Positions 43,092-51,910 are shown, counted from the first letter of the stretch. The stretch: 64,000 bases of DNA from Kitasatospora sp. DSM 101779 (GCF_025655475.1 NZ_JAHTIK010000001.1:6284357-6348356), one strand, 5' to 3'. Numbers and translations: made by a program. The notes: generated by a model from the letters alone, not told the origin.

Positions 43092-44018
43092 CTACTTGCC
43101 GAGGGCGGCGAGGACCGCGCGGGCCATCACCTTCTCGCCGGTGGCGTTGGGGTGGAAGGGTACGGCGGGGGAGCCGGGCAGGGCGCCCTCGATCCAGCGG
43201 TCGTCGGAGCAGACGTCGTGGCCGCGGGTCGGGGTGAGGGTGTCGACGAAGGTGGCGCCGTTGGCGGCGGCCGTGGCGGCGAGGGTGTCGTTCAGCTGGT
43301 GCAGGATGCCGCGCAGGTAGGCGACGTCGCCGGTGGTGATGGGCTGACGGCCGATGCAGTTGCGCTCGTTGTCGGGCAGCACCGACGGGTAGCCCACCAG
43401 CAGCACCTTGGCGTTCGGTGCCTTGGCGTGGATCTTCTGCAGGGCGGCGGCGATCTGCGGCCCGGCGGCGTCGATCCGGTTGACCAGGGTGTCCGCGCCC
43501 CACTGCCAGGACCAGGTGCGGAAGTCCCAGTGGCCGTGGGCGTAGACGTCCTTGCAGGGGGTGCCGAACGGGTTGACCACGGCGCCCGCCATGCAGGTGG
43601 CGATGACGTCGCCGATGCCGAGGTCGGAGGTGCCGAGTTCGTTGCCGCCGATGCCGAGGGTGACCAGGTCGGTGCCGGCCGAGACGGAGTCGAGCTGCGG
43701 GTCGTTGACCCGGATGAACGCGTCGTACTGGGCCTCCGTCAGGTCGGAGACCTTGGCGGCGCCGCAGGTCGCGTCGCGGTAGCTGGTGCTGCCGAGTTCG
43801 GCCGCGACCAGGTGGCCGTAGTTCTTGCTCGACCGCAGGCAGAGCCCGGCGTACTGCGAGGGGACGCCGGCGCCGGCCGCGTACGAGTCTCCGAGGGCGA
43901 CGTAGTCGCCGGTGACGTCCGCGGCGTCCGCGGCGGGGGCGCCGAGCAGTCCCGCGGCGGCGGTCGCGAGGACGGCGCTGACCAGGACGGACGAACGCTT
44001 CAGGGCATGGCTGAACAC
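43092..44018 (-). CDS. secreted SGNH/GDSL lipase-esterase
   Basis: Exported protein of 308 residues. A signal peptide (VLVSAVLATAAAGLLGAPAADA) precedes block I ALGDSYAAGAG (nucleophile Ser), block III GIGGNELG and the catalytic His in FHPNATGEKVMA. Six Cys residues fit the three disulfides of the Streptomyces GDSL lipases. GTG 44018 is four bases after AGGAGG. It stands alone. A pair of GTTACTG repeats lies about 41-62 bp upstream. Confidence 0.92.
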   Translation of the reverse strand: MFSHALKRSSVLVSAVLATAAAGLLGAPAADAADVTGDYVALGDSYAAGAGVPSQYAGLCLRSSKNYGHLVAAELGSTSYRDATCGAAKVSDLTEAQYDAFIRVNDPQLDSVSAGTDLVTLGIGGNELGTSDLGIGDVIATCMAGAVVNPFGTPCKDVYAHGHWDFRTWSWQWGADTLVNRIDAAGPQIAAALQKIHAKAPNAKVLLVGYPSVLPDNERNCIGRQPITTGDVAYLRGILHQLNDTLAATAAANGATFVDTLTPTRGHDVCSDDRWIEGALPGSPAVPFHPNATGEKVMARAVLAALGK

Positions 44019-44058
44019 GGTTCCTCCTGGGGAAGAGAAACGGGGGGAGGGTGGGGGC

Positions 44059-44080
44059 GTTACTGCTCGGTAAGTTACTG
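44059..44080 (-). promoter_or_regulatory. GTTACTG direct repeat
   Basis: GTTACTG occurs at 44059-44065 and 44074-44080, a 15-bp period, in an unusually A/T-richer stretch upstream of the SGNH lipase gene. The regulator is unknown. Confidence 0.4.
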
Positions 44081-44308
44081 GCACGTTAACGCAGTTGTCC
44101 AGATATTCGACACCCAATTCGCGCCTGAAATTCCGTCAGAGCGCGCCCCGAATTACGCTCCACGGTGAAGCGTTCGGTATTTCCACTACGCGGCGGAGCG
44201 TAATTCCCGAAGCGGGGTTACCGGCCGGTTGACCTGCGCCCGGGCGGGAGCGCACCATGCTGGTCACGGAGATCGACAACCCGCTCCCAGCCCTGGAGGA
44301 CCGCCCGG

Positions 44309-45964
44309 ATGGCACTCGACGCCGACGTGATCGTGATCGGAGCGGGCCTCGCCGGCCTGGTCGCCACCGCCGAACTGGCCGAGGCGGGCCGCAAGGTGAT
44401 CCTCCTCGACCAGGAGCCCGCCGCCTCGCTCGGCGGCCAGGCCCACTGGTCCTTCGGCGGTCTCTTCCTGGTCGACTCGCCCGAGCAGCGCCGCATGCGC
44501 ATCCGGGACTCCCGTGAGCTCGCCTGGCAGGACTGGCTCGGCACCGCCGGCTTCGACCGCCCCGAGGACGCGTGGCCGCGCCGCTGGGCCGAGGCCTACG
44601 TCGACTTCGCCGCCGGCGAGAAGCGCTCCTGGCTGCACGAGCGCGGGGTGCGCTTCTTCCCGGTGGTCGGCTGGGCCGAGCGCGGCGGTCTCACCGCCAC
44701 CGGCCCCGGTAACTCGGTGCCGCGCTTCCATATCACCTGGGGCACCGGCCCCGGCCTGGTCGAACCCTTCGCCCGCCGGGTCAAGGCCGCCGCCGGCAAG
44801 GGCCTGGTCGACTTCCGCTTCCGCCACCGGGTCACCGCCCTCGCCGCGACGGGCGGCACCCTGGACACCGTCAGCGGCGAGATCCTCACCCCCAGCAGCG
44901 CCGGGCGCGGCGAGTCCAGCTCCCGCGAGGTCACCGGCTCCTTCGAACTCCGCGCCCAGGCCGTGATCGTCGCCTCCGGAGGCATCGGCGGCAACCACGA
45001 CCTCGTCCGCAAGGCCTGGCCCGCCAGGCTCGGCACGCCGCCCGAGCGGATGCTCTCCGGCGTTCCCGCGCACGTCGACGGCCTGATGCTCGGCATCGCC
45101 GGCGACGCCGGCGGCCACCTGATCAACGGCGACCGGATGTGGCACTACACCGAGGGCATCCAGAACTGGGACCCGATCTGGCCGCTGCACGGCATCCGCA
45201 TCCTGCCCGGCCCGTCCTCGCTCTGGCTGGACGCCCGCGGCCGCCGGCTGCCCGTCCCGCTCTTCCCCGGCTTCGACACCCTGGGCACCCTCGAACACAT
45301 CATGACCACCGGGTACGACCACACCTGGTTCGTCCTCACCCAGAAGATCATCGAGAAGGAGTTCGCCCTCTCCGGCTCCGAGCAGAACCCCGACCTCACC
45401 GGAAAGTCGATCAAGGGCGTGCTCGGCCGGGCCCTGCCCGGCGCCACCGGCCCGGTCGAGGCGTTCAAGGAGCACGGCGCGGACTTCGTCGTCGCCGACA
45501 CCCTCGACGAACTCGTCCGCGGCATGAACGCCAAGACGCCCGAGGCGCCGATCGACGCCGCAGAGCTGCGCCGCGAGATCGAGGCCCGGGACCGCGAGAT
45601 GGCCAACCCGTTCTCCAAGGACCTCCAGGTCACCGCCGTCCACGGCGCCCGCCGCTACCTCGGCGACAAGCTGATCCGCACCGCGGCCCCGCACCGCCTG
45701 CTCGACCCCAAGGCCGGTCCGCTGATCGCCGTGCGGCTCAACATCCTCACCCGCAAGTCGCTCGGCGGCCTGGAGACCGACCTCTCCTCGCGGGTGCTGC
45801 GCGCCGACGGCACCGTGCTCGACGGCCTGTACGCGGCCGGCGAGGCGGCCGGCTTCGGCGGCGGCGGGGTGCACGGCTACCGCGCCCTGGAGGGCACCTT
45901 CCTCGGCGGCTGCCTCTTCTCCGGCCGGGCGGCGGGCCGGGCCGCGGCGAAGGCGACCGGGTGA
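44309..45964 (+). CDS. FAD-binding dehydrogenase (fumarate reductase/ketosteroid dehydrogenase flavoprotein family)
   Basis: Cytoplasmic flavoprotein of 551 residues. The FAD loop is VIVIGAGLAGLVATAELAEAG at residues 7-27, followed by SLGGQAHWSFGG. A C-terminal GEAAGFGGGGVHGYRALEGTFLGG closes the FAD site as in 3-ketosteroid-1-dehydrogenase and fumarate reductase subunits. ATG 44309 follows GGAGG by nine bases. No steroid genes are nearby, so the substrate stays open. Confidence 0.9.
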   Translation: MALDADVIVIGAGLAGLVATAELAEAGRKVILLDQEPAASLGGQAHWSFGGLFLVDSPEQRRMRIRDSRELAWQDWLGTAGFDRPEDAWPRRWAEAYVDFAAGEKRSWLHERGVRFFPVVGWAERGGLTATGPGNSVPRFHITWGTGPGLVEPFARRVKAAAGKGLVDFRFRHRVTALAATGGTLDTVSGEILTPSSAGRGESSSREVTGSFELRAQAVIVASGGIGGNHDLVRKAWPARLGTPPERMLSGVPAHVDGLMLGIAGDAGGHLINGDRMWHYTEGIQNWDPIWPLHGIRILPGPSSLWLDARGRRLPVPLFPGFDTLGTLEHIMTTGYDHTWFVLTQKIIEKEFALSGSEQNPDLTGKSIKGVLGRALPGATGPVEAFKEHGADFVVADTLDELVRGMNAKTPEAPIDAAELRREIEARDREMANPFSKDLQVTAVHGARRYLGDKLIRTAAPHRLLDPKAGPLIAVRLNILTRKSLGGLETDLSSRVLRADGTVLDGLYAAGEAAGFGGGGVHGYRALEGTFLGGCLFSGRAAGRAAAKATG

Positions 45965-45971
45965 CGCCCGA

Positions 45972-46005
45972 GGGGCGCGGAGAACCGTGCGGTCCTCCGC
46001 GCCCC
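45972..46005. terminator. hairpin between convergent dehydrogenase and CBS genes
   Basis: GGGGCGCGGAG and CTCCGCGCCCC form a perfect 11-bp stem with an inner ACCG/CGGT stem, in the 60-bp convergent gap. Confidence 0.8.
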
Positions 46006-46024
46006 GAGGTGTTCGCCGCAGGCG

Positions 46025-46459
46025 TCAGCGGCTCACGTAGATGCTGTCCATGAACTCGATGATCTGACGGTCGGTCAGGCGCTGGCCCTCGCGGTGTCCC
46101 ATCGCGAGGTCGGCCTCGCTGATCATGCCGACCAGCTTGCCGTTCTCGATCACCGGCATCCGGCGGATCTGGTGCTGCTCCATCTTCTTGAGCACCGTCT
46201 CCATGTCGTCGCCGGCCTTCACGCAGTGCAGGTGGCCGGCCAGGTCCATCGCCATCATGGTGGACGGGTCCTTGCCGACCGCCAGACACTTCACCACGAT
46301 GTCCCGGTCGGTGATGATGCCCTTGAGCATCTTGTCCGGGCCGCAGATGGGCAGGGCGCCGACGTCCAGGTCGCGCATCATCTTGGCGGCGGCCATCAGG
46401 GTCTGGTCGGCGTCGATGCACTGGGCGCCGCGGTGCATGATGTCACTGGCTGTGGTCAC
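46025..46459 (-). CDS. CBS-domain pair protein
   Basis: Small cytoplasmic protein of 144 residues built of two CBS motifs (about 8-60, DIMHRGAQCIDADQTLMAAAKMM; and 75-130, KKMEQHQIRRMPVIENGKLVGMI), which together bind adenine nucleotides. Such stand-alone proteins act as energy sensors. GTG 46459 follows GAGAGGAA. No partner domain is encoded alongside. Confidence 0.9.
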   Translation of the reverse strand: MTTASDIMHRGAQCIDADQTLMAAAKMMRDLDVGALPICGPDKMLKGIITDRDIVVKCLAVGKDPSTMMAMDLAGHLHCVKAGDDMETVLKKMEQHQIRRMPVIENGKLVGMISEADLAMGHREGQRLTDRQIIEFMDSIYVSR

Positions 46460-46710
46460 GGGGGTTCCTCTCGTCGTCCGCTCGTCGTCCGTGGGGTCGG
46501 CCGCCGGTCGCGGCCGCGACGGCACGCGGAGCGTGATGGTGCGATCACCATATGCATCCCCGTCCGGGGTCGCGCGCGGAGCCGGCGGCCGGCTGCGGCA
46601 GAATCTCCCCGGGTACCGACCGTTCCGGCGGTGCCGTTCGTACCGGTCCGCCGTCCTCGCAGCCGTCACCCGTTCGGCGGTGCACGGCGGCGGGCACAGG
46701 GAGGGAACCC

Positions 46711-47115
46711 ATGGCCCGTCGTCCCCGCAGCCAGCCGCCCGCCGCGGCCGCGCCGGTCACCGTCACCGTCTGCCGGGGCTGCTGCTGCGGCACGACGGCC
46801 AAGCACCCCGGCGTCGACCACCAGGGCCAGCTGGCCCGGCTCCGCGAAGGGATCGGCGAGGCGGGCAAGGTCCGGGCGGTGGACTGCCTGGACGCCTGCG
46901 GGCACTCCAACGTCGTTGTGGTCGGCCCGTCCGCCGAGGGGCGGCAGGCCGGCGGGCGGCCGGTCTGGCTCGGCTGGGTGCTCTCCGACGACATGATCGA
47001 CGAAGTGGTGGAGTGGGTACGGGCCGGTGGCCCCGGGCTGGTGCCCGCACCGGGCACCCTCGACCTGCAGGAGTTCACCGTCTCCCGCCGGGTCCGCGAG
47101 AACCTGCCCGGCTGA
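46711..47115 (+). CDS. thioredoxin-like (2Fe-2S) ferredoxin domain protein
   Basis: Protein of 134 residues. CRGCCCG at about residues 22-28 and CLDACG about 35 residues later fit the cysteine spacing of thioredoxin-fold 2Fe-2S ferredoxins. The C-terminal GWVLSDDMIDEVVEWVRAGG is typical of that fold. ATG 46711 follows AGGGAGGGAA. Possible electron carrier; partner unknown. Confidence 0.75.
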   Translation: MARRPRSQPPAAAAPVTVTVCRGCCCGTTAKHPGVDHQGQLARLREGIGEAGKVRAVDCLDACGHSNVVVVGPSAEGRQAGGRPVWLGWVLSDDMIDEVVEWVRAGGPGLVPAPGTLDLQEFTVSRRVRENLPG

Positions 47116-47118
47116 CCG

Positions 47119-47604
47119 TCAGGCCGACGCCCTGGCCGACCCGTTCGGCCACACCACCCGCACCGGCACCCCGGCCCGCCGCGCAGTGGCCACCATGTCG
47201 GCGGTGCCACCGAGGCCGCGGCCGGGCCGGCCGTCCCAGACCGCGACCACCAGGTCGGCGCGGCGCAGCAGTTCGGCATTGGCCGCCTGGTACGCGGTGT
47301 CGGACTGCTCCCGGTACGGCAGCACGACCGCCCCGGCGGCGGCCGCGAGCAGCCGGTCGAACCGCGGCCGGTCCGGCTCGGCGAGCCAGCGGCGGTAGCG
47401 GGGCGAGGGCAGGACGGCGACCAGGCGTCCCCCGGCGGCGAGCACCTCCTCGGCGAAGAGCGAGTCCGCCCCGGGGGCCAGACAGGAGAGCCCGGTCAGC
47501 CGGGTGGGGCGGTGCGCCGCGAGCAGTGCCCGCAGCTCCTCCCGCACCAGCGGTACCGTCCGCTCGGAGAGGTCCAGGTGCCCGGTCACCGCGATCGCCG
47601 TCAT
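47119..47604 (-). CDS. SLOG/Rossmann-like (LOG, DprA-type) protein
   Basis: Protein of 161 residues. ITGH-like start (MTAIAVTGHLDLSERT), GLSCLAPGADSLFAEEVLAAGGRLVAVLP and ADLVVAVWDGRPGRGLGGTADMVATARRAG match the nucleotide-binding SLOG superfamily (YpsA, DprA, LOG). The GG-T-x2-M motif would bind a phosphate. In other bacteria SLOG modules sense or process nucleotide signals, some in defence; here it is alone, convergent to the ferredoxin gene by three bases. Confidence 0.7.
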   Translation of the reverse strand: MTAIAVTGHLDLSERTVPLVREELRALLAAHRPTRLTGLSCLAPGADSLFAEEVLAAGGRLVAVLPSPRYRRWLAEPDRPRFDRLLAAAAGAVVLPYREQSDTAYQAANAELLRRADLVVAVWDGRPGRGLGGTADMVATARRAGVPVRVVWPNGSARASA

Positions 47605-47693
47605 TCCGTCCTCACCGGTCGCCGCCGCCGGCCCGCGCCGGCCGGGCCGGGCCGGGCCGAGGCTACCGCGGCGGCTGCTGCCATGCTGGGCGC

Positions 47694-48461
47694 ATGGCGG
47701 AACTCGACGGGCAGCCGGCCACGGCCGGACAGCTGCAGGCCCTGGCACTCACCAACTACGGACACTTCACCACCATGCTCGTGGAGAACGGCCTGGTCAG
47801 GGGCCTCGGGCTGCACCTCGCCAGGCTGGATCGGGACTGCCGCGAACTGTTCGACACCGCCCTCGACCTGGAGCGCGTCCGGGCCTGCGCGCGCCGGGCG
47901 GCGCCGGAGGCAGGGGCGGCGACGGTGCGGGTGACCGTCTTCGACCCCGAGCTGGACCTCGGCCGGATCGGCGCCGCGGCGAGCCCGCGGGTGCTGGTGA
48001 CGACCCGTCCGGCCGGCCCGGCGGAGCTGCCGCCGCTGCGGGTGCGGACCGTCCGGTACGAGCGGGACGCACCGCACGTCAAGGGGGTCGGCCTGTTCGG
48101 GGCGCTGCGCGAGCGGCGGGCGGCCCAGGCGGCCGGCTACGACGACGCCCTGTTCACCGACGCCTCCGGGGCCGTCTCCGAGGGCGGCACCTGGAACATC
48201 GGCTTCGTCCGCGGCGGTGAGGTGGTCTGGCCGACGGCCGATCAGCTGCGCGGCACCACCATGGAACTGCTGCAGGCCGCCCACCCGTGGCGGGCCGAGC
48301 GGATCACCGGTGCGGCGGGCTTCGAGGCCGCCTTCGCGACCAATGCCGCCGTCGGGGTGCGCCCGGTGGCGGCGGTGGACGGCACCGCCCTGGCCGCGGC
48401 GCACCCGGTGGTGGCGGCCCTGCGGGCGGCGTACACGGCGGTGCCGGGGGAGCGGCTGTAG
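47694..48461 (+). CDS. class IV aminotransferase (ADC lyase/BCAT fold)
   Basis: PLP enzyme of 255 residues. The catalytic Lys is in DAPHVKGVGLFGAL (about residue 124), and DDALFTDASGAVSEGGTWNIGFV carries the family Glu and Asn block. It could be aminodeoxychorismate lyase, branched-chain or D-amino-acid aminotransferase; sequence alone does not decide. ATG 47694 has CATGCT six bases upstream and may be leaderless. Confidence 0.85.
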   Translation: MAELDGQPATAGQLQALALTNYGHFTTMLVENGLVRGLGLHLARLDRDCRELFDTALDLERVRACARRAAPEAGAATVRVTVFDPELDLGRIGAAASPRVLVTTRPAGPAELPPLRVRTVRYERDAPHVKGVGLFGALRERRAAQAAGYDDALFTDASGAVSEGGTWNIGFVRGGEVVWPTADQLRGTTMELLQAAHPWRAERITGAAGFEAAFATNAAVGVRPVAAVDGTALAAAHPVVAALRAAYTAVPGERL

Positions 48462-48496
48462 CGGGGCCGCGCGGGACGACTCCCGCGCGGCCCCGC
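48461..48496. terminator. strong bidirectional hairpin
   Basis: Perfect 16-bp stem (48461-48476 with 48481-48496) and CGAC loop between convergent aminotransferase and Dps genes; its first base is the last base of the aminotransferase stop codon. Confidence 0.9.
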
Positions 48497-48508
48497 ACCG
48501 CGGCGGGC

Positions 48509-48982
48509 TCAGCCGGTGTGTTCGGCCTGCGCCATCCAGGAGTACTTCTCCAGGTCGGCGGACAGGCCGATCAGGATGTCCTGGCTGACCGGGTCCGGCT
48601 CGCCGGTGACGGCGATCCGCTGCCGCATCCGGGCGATCACCGCGCCGAGGGCGGCGACCAGGGCCGCGACCGTGTCGTCGTCCCGGATCGGGCCCGAGGC
48701 GGGGGCGGTGATGCCGCTGCTGTCGGCGACGGTGCGCGAGCGGCCGTCGGGCGGGAAGCCGATCGCGGCGGCCCGCTCGGCCACCGTGTCGGCGTGCTGC
48801 CGGGCCAGCGCGACGATCTCGTCCAACTGCAGGTGGACGGAGCGGAAGCGCGGGCCCACCACGTTCCAGTGCAGCTGCTTGGCGACCAGCGAGAGGTCGA
48901 CCAGGTCGACCAGGGCACCCTGCAGCGCCTCGCCGACCACGGTGCGGTCGGCGTCGGGCAGCGGGCTGTGGATGGCGTACAT
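48509..48982 (-). CDS. dps: Dps-family DNA-binding ferritin-like protein
   Basis: Protein of 157 residues forming the four-helix Dps fold. Ferroxidase residues are visible in AKQLHWNVVGPRFRSVHLQLDEI (about 34-56). No long N-terminal Lys tail is present; the C-terminus is short. It should store iron and protect DNA against peroxide. Streptomycetes have several Dps paralogues with different expression. Confidence 0.93.
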   Translation of the reverse strand: MYAIHSPLPDADRTVVGEALQGALVDLVDLSLVAKQLHWNVVGPRFRSVHLQLDEIVALARQHADTVAERAAAIGFPPDGRSRTVADSSGITAPASGPIRDDDTVAALVAALGAVIARMRQRIAVTGEPDPVSQDILIGLSADLEKYSWMAQAEHTG

Positions 48983-49052
48983 CGGGGCTGCTCCTCGGGC
49001 TTGTCCGGCGCCCGCCAGCCTCTCACAGGAAATCGGTCAAACCGGGCATCTC

Positions 49053-49715
49053 TCACTTCTCGCCGAGCGCATGCCGGACACCGCCCAGCAGGTGCGCCCG
49101 GAAGCACGCGTCCCGGTAGGCCTCCGGCGCGTGGCCGATCGAGGTGTAGAAGGTGGGGGCGCCGTCGTGCTCGCCGGACCAGGCGATCGGGTGGCCGGGG
49201 CCCATCAGCCCGCCCTCGTAGCCGTCCTCGTCCACGGTGAGCAGCACCCGCGCGCCGCGATCCCGCGGATCGGTGCGGAAGTTGTACCACTCGTCGGTCC
49301 ACGTCCAGGTGGGCGGCAGATGGGAGGTGGCCGGGTGGCCGCTGTCGGCGGTGCGGACGGTGGCGGTCTGGATCGGCGGGTGGCTGTGGAAGCGGGCGCC
49401 GACCAGGCCCTCGTACCAGGGCCACTCCAGCTCGGTGCCGGCCGCGCAGTGCACGCCCATCCAGCCGTTCCCGGCGCCGAGGTGGGCCCGCAGGGCGTCC
49501 CGTCCCGGCTCGTCCAGCACGTCGCCGCCGGTGGAGAGGAAGACCACGGCGGCGTAGCGGCGCAGCGAGCCCGGGCGGAACTCCGAGGGCTCGTCGGTGG
49601 TGTCCACGTCGAAGCCGTGGTCGGCGCCGAGTTCGTGCAGCGCGCGCACGCCGTCGACGACGGATTCGTGCGGGAAGAGCAGGTTGCGGGTGTGAACGAG
49701 AATCCTGGCGGTCAT
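49053..49715 (-). CDS. ThuA-domain protein (class I amidotransferase-like fold)
   Basis: Protein of 220 residues. RILVHTRNLLFPHES, AAVVFLSTGGDVLDE, GWMGVHCAAGTE, WTDEWYNFRTDP and YTSIGHAPEAY mark the ThuA family, tied in rhizobia to trehalose utilisation; other members modify sugars. ATG 49715 is followed upstream by an unusual 11-bp-period repeat. Confidence 0.88.
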   Translation of the reverse strand: MTARILVHTRNLLFPHESVVDGVRALHELGADHGFDVDTTDEPSEFRPGSLRRYAAVVFLSTGGDVLDEPGRDALRAHLGAGNGWMGVHCAAGTELEWPWYEGLVGARFHSHPPIQTATVRTADSGHPATSHLPPTWTWTDEWYNFRTDPRDRGARVLLTVDEDGYEGGLMGPGHPIAWSGEHDGAPTFYTSIGHAPEAYRDACFRAHLLGGVRHALGEK

Positions 49716-49765
49716 GGGGGCTGATCCTGCCTCAGCCCGTGCGTGCCCGGGGCGGCCTCGGACGG

Positions 49766-49796
49766 TCCGTGCACCCTCCGTGCACGATCCGTGCGC
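49766..49796 (-). promoter_or_regulatory. three direct repeats of TCCGTGCAC with 11-bp period
   Basis: TCCGTGCAC (49766), TCCGTGCAC (49777) and TCCGTGCGC (49788) repeat every 11 bp, starting 51 bp upstream of the ThuA gene. The 11-bp period is the one used by PhoP- and AfsR-type response regulators, though the sequence is not a PHO box. Confidence 0.55.
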
Positions 49797-49992
49797 GGAT
49801 CGCCAAGTGGCGGCGCCGCGGGAGCGGTTGTGGACCGCCGCCCGGGCGACGGTGAGGCCGGCCCGGGTCGTCCCCGTCGCCGAAGTCCGCGGTGCGGTGG
49901 ACGGGTCGGGGCGTCGCGGTCAGGGGTGCCGGGCATGGATGGTCCTCCGCTGTGGTACGGGGGCCGGAGCCGTGGCGTCACGAGGTGGCAGG

Positions 49993-50006
49993 TCGAAGCG
50001 CTTCGA
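49993..50006. promoter_or_regulatory. LacI-type palindrome
   Basis: TCGAAGCGCTTCGA is a perfect 14-bp palindrome with the GAAnCGnTTC core typical of LacI-family operators. No LacI gene is adjacent. Confidence 0.5.
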
Positions 50007-50285
50007 AATCGACAGTCGTACCGCAGCCTGTCAAAGCGGCCGACGGTCGGGCCTGCACGGTCGAGCTGCGGATCGTCCCGCTGCACAAGGAGGGCGGCGG
50101 GCTGCTGGAGCTGGCGGCTGGCCGGCTGCGCACCGTCACCGTGGAGCTCTGACACACCGTCGGCCGGTCCGGTCGGAGATTTTGCGAACTGATGGCCGAT
50201 TCTTGCTCGGTGGCAGACCGGCACGACGGTGGCCGTTCACCGGAAGTCCGTCCGTGGGTCAACCACCGCTGGGAGTCTCCCGGGC

Positions 50286-51899
50286 ATGGATATACCGAAC
50301 ATGGGCGTGCCCGCGGGGCTCGCCGACCGCATGAGCATGGCCGAGCAGCACGAGTACCTGCGCAGCAGGCTGTCCCGGCGCAGGATGCTGCGCTCCTCGG
50401 CGGTGACCGTGGGCCTGCTGGCCGTCGGCGGCGCGCTGGGCAGCGGGACGGCCTCGGCGGCGCCGGCCGGCGGCTCCGTCACCGACGGCATCGACGGCGC
50501 GCTGGTCGCGCCGACGGGCCGCCACCTCGCCTTCGGCCCGCGGCCGGACACCCAGTTCCGGATCTCCTGGCAGGTCCCCGCGCCGGTGAAGCGGCCGTTC
50601 CTGCGCTTCGGCCGCCACCCGTGGGACCTCTCGCACAAGGTCGAGGCGGAGGTGCGCGCCCTGCACACCCCGGCGCTCACCCCGACCGGCAGCCCGGTCG
50701 ACCAGTACTACCTGCACGTCGCACTGGACCACCTGCAGCCCGACACCACCTACTACTACGGCGTCGGCCACCAGGGCTTCGACCCGGCGTCCGGCCAGGC
50801 GATCTCCACCCTGTCGACCTTCCGCACCGCCCCGGCCCGGCACGGCCGCGGCGGCCGCCCGTACGAGCCGTTCACCTTCACCGCCTTCGGCGACCAGGGC
50901 GTCTCCTCGCACGCCGCGGGGAACGACCACGCGATCCTGGCCCAGAAGCCGGCCTTCCACCTGCACGCCGGCGACATCTGCTACGCCGACCCGGCCGGCT
51001 CCGGCCAGGACTCCGACAAGTCGGTGTACTCGGCCACCACCTGGGACGCCTTCCTGGTGCAGACCGAGACGGTCGCCGCGAAGATCCCGTGGATGGTCTC
51101 CTACGGCAACCACGACATGGAGGCCTGGTACTCGCACCACGGCTACGGCGGCGAGGACGCCCGCTTCTTCCTGCCCGGCAACGGCCCGGACCCACGCACC
51201 GCGCCCGGCGTGTACTCCTTCGTCTACGGCAACGTCGGCGTCGTCTCGCTGGACGCCAACGACGTCTCCTACGAGATCCCCGCCAACCTCGGCCTCACCG
51301 CGGGCCGGCAGACCGCCTGGCTGGAGCGGACGCTGCGCTCGCTGCGCGCCGACGGGAGCGTCGACTTCGTCGTGGTCTTCTTCCACCACTGCGCCTTCTC
51401 CACCACCCACCAGCACGCCTCCGAGGGCGGTGTCCGCGAGGCCTGGGTGCCGCTGTTCGAGAAGTACCGGGTCGACCTGGTCGTCAACGGCCACAACCAC
51501 GTGTACGAGCGCACCGACGCGATCCTCGGCAACAAGGTGGCGAAGGCGGTGCCGAGCGGCGGCACGGTGGAGCCGGCCAAGGACGGCGTGGTGTACGTGA
51601 CGGCGGGCGCGGCCGGCCGCAGCCTGTACTCCTTCGACGCACCGGACAGCTACGAGGGCCATGAGAAGCGGGTGGACTCGGTGGCCACCTTCCACTTCGC
51701 CAAGGGCGGGGTGAAGGTGCCGGAGACGGTGGAGTGGTCGCGGGTGCGCTACACCGGCTACTCCTTCGTGCGGGTGGACGTCACCCCGGCGCACAAGGGC
51801 CGCACCGCCACCATGAAGGTCACCGCCCTCGCCGAGGACGGCACGCAGGTCGACCACTTCACGATCGCCCGCCGCGCGGGCGAGTGCGCGGCGCACTGA
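50286..51899 (+). CDS. Tat-exported purple-acid-phosphatase-like metallophosphoesterase
   Basis: Exported protein of 537 residues. The twin-arginine signal SRRRMLRSSAVTVGLLAVGG lies at about 30-50. A fibronectin-like N-terminal domain (FRISWQVPAPVKRP) precedes a calcineurin-like domain with FGDQG, HAGDICYAD, SYGNHDME, VVFFHH and NGHNHVYERT, supplying the two-metal site residues. ATG 50286 is the second Met of the frame and lies 9 bases after GGGAG. It should hydrolyse phosphomonoesters outside the cell, with Fe or Mn loaded before Tat export. Confidence 0.92.
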   Translation: MDIPNMGVPAGLADRMSMAEQHEYLRSRLSRRRMLRSSAVTVGLLAVGGALGSGTASAAPAGGSVTDGIDGALVAPTGRHLAFGPRPDTQFRISWQVPAPVKRPFLRFGRHPWDLSHKVEAEVRALHTPALTPTGSPVDQYYLHVALDHLQPDTTYYYGVGHQGFDPASGQAISTLSTFRTAPARHGRGGRPYEPFTFTAFGDQGVSSHAAGNDHAILAQKPAFHLHAGDICYADPAGSGQDSDKSVYSATTWDAFLVQTETVAAKIPWMVSYGNHDMEAWYSHHGYGGEDARFFLPGNGPDPRTAPGVYSFVYGNVGVVSLDANDVSYEIPANLGLTAGRQTAWLERTLRSLRADGSVDFVVVFFHHCAFSTTHQHASEGGVREAWVPLFEKYRVDLVVNGHNHVYERTDAILGNKVAKAVPSGGTVEPAKDGVVYVTAGAAGRSLYSFDAPDSYEGHEKRVDSVATFHFAKGGVKVPETVEWSRVRYTGYSFVRVDVTPAHKGRTATMKVTALAEDGTQVDHFTIARRAGECAAH

Positions 51900-51910
51900 T
51901 GCCGGACGTG

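Larger units (their letters stand above)
49716..50285. other. 570-bp intergenic region with direct repeats, palindrome and a coding-like remnant
   Basis: Between the divergent ThuA and phosphatase genes. It contains three TCCGTGCAC-type repeats (49766-49796), a perfect palindrome TCGAAGCGCTTCGA (49993-50006) and, at about 50058-50152, a plus-strand stretch with strong coding bias (ACTVELRIVPLHKEGG, ending RLRTVTVEL and TGA) that has no plausible start. I read the last as a gene fragment. Confidence 0.5.

Noticed and set aside
49993-50006. PHO box or GlnR site near the phosphatase gene
   Set aside because: Neither GTTCACC repeats nor GTnAC-N6-GnAAC is present; the site is a LacI-like palindrome.
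49892-50152. 86-codon frame as an intact gene
   Set aside because: The first half lacks coding character and includes an operator-like palindrome; only the last 30 codons look coding, so I treat it as a remnant.
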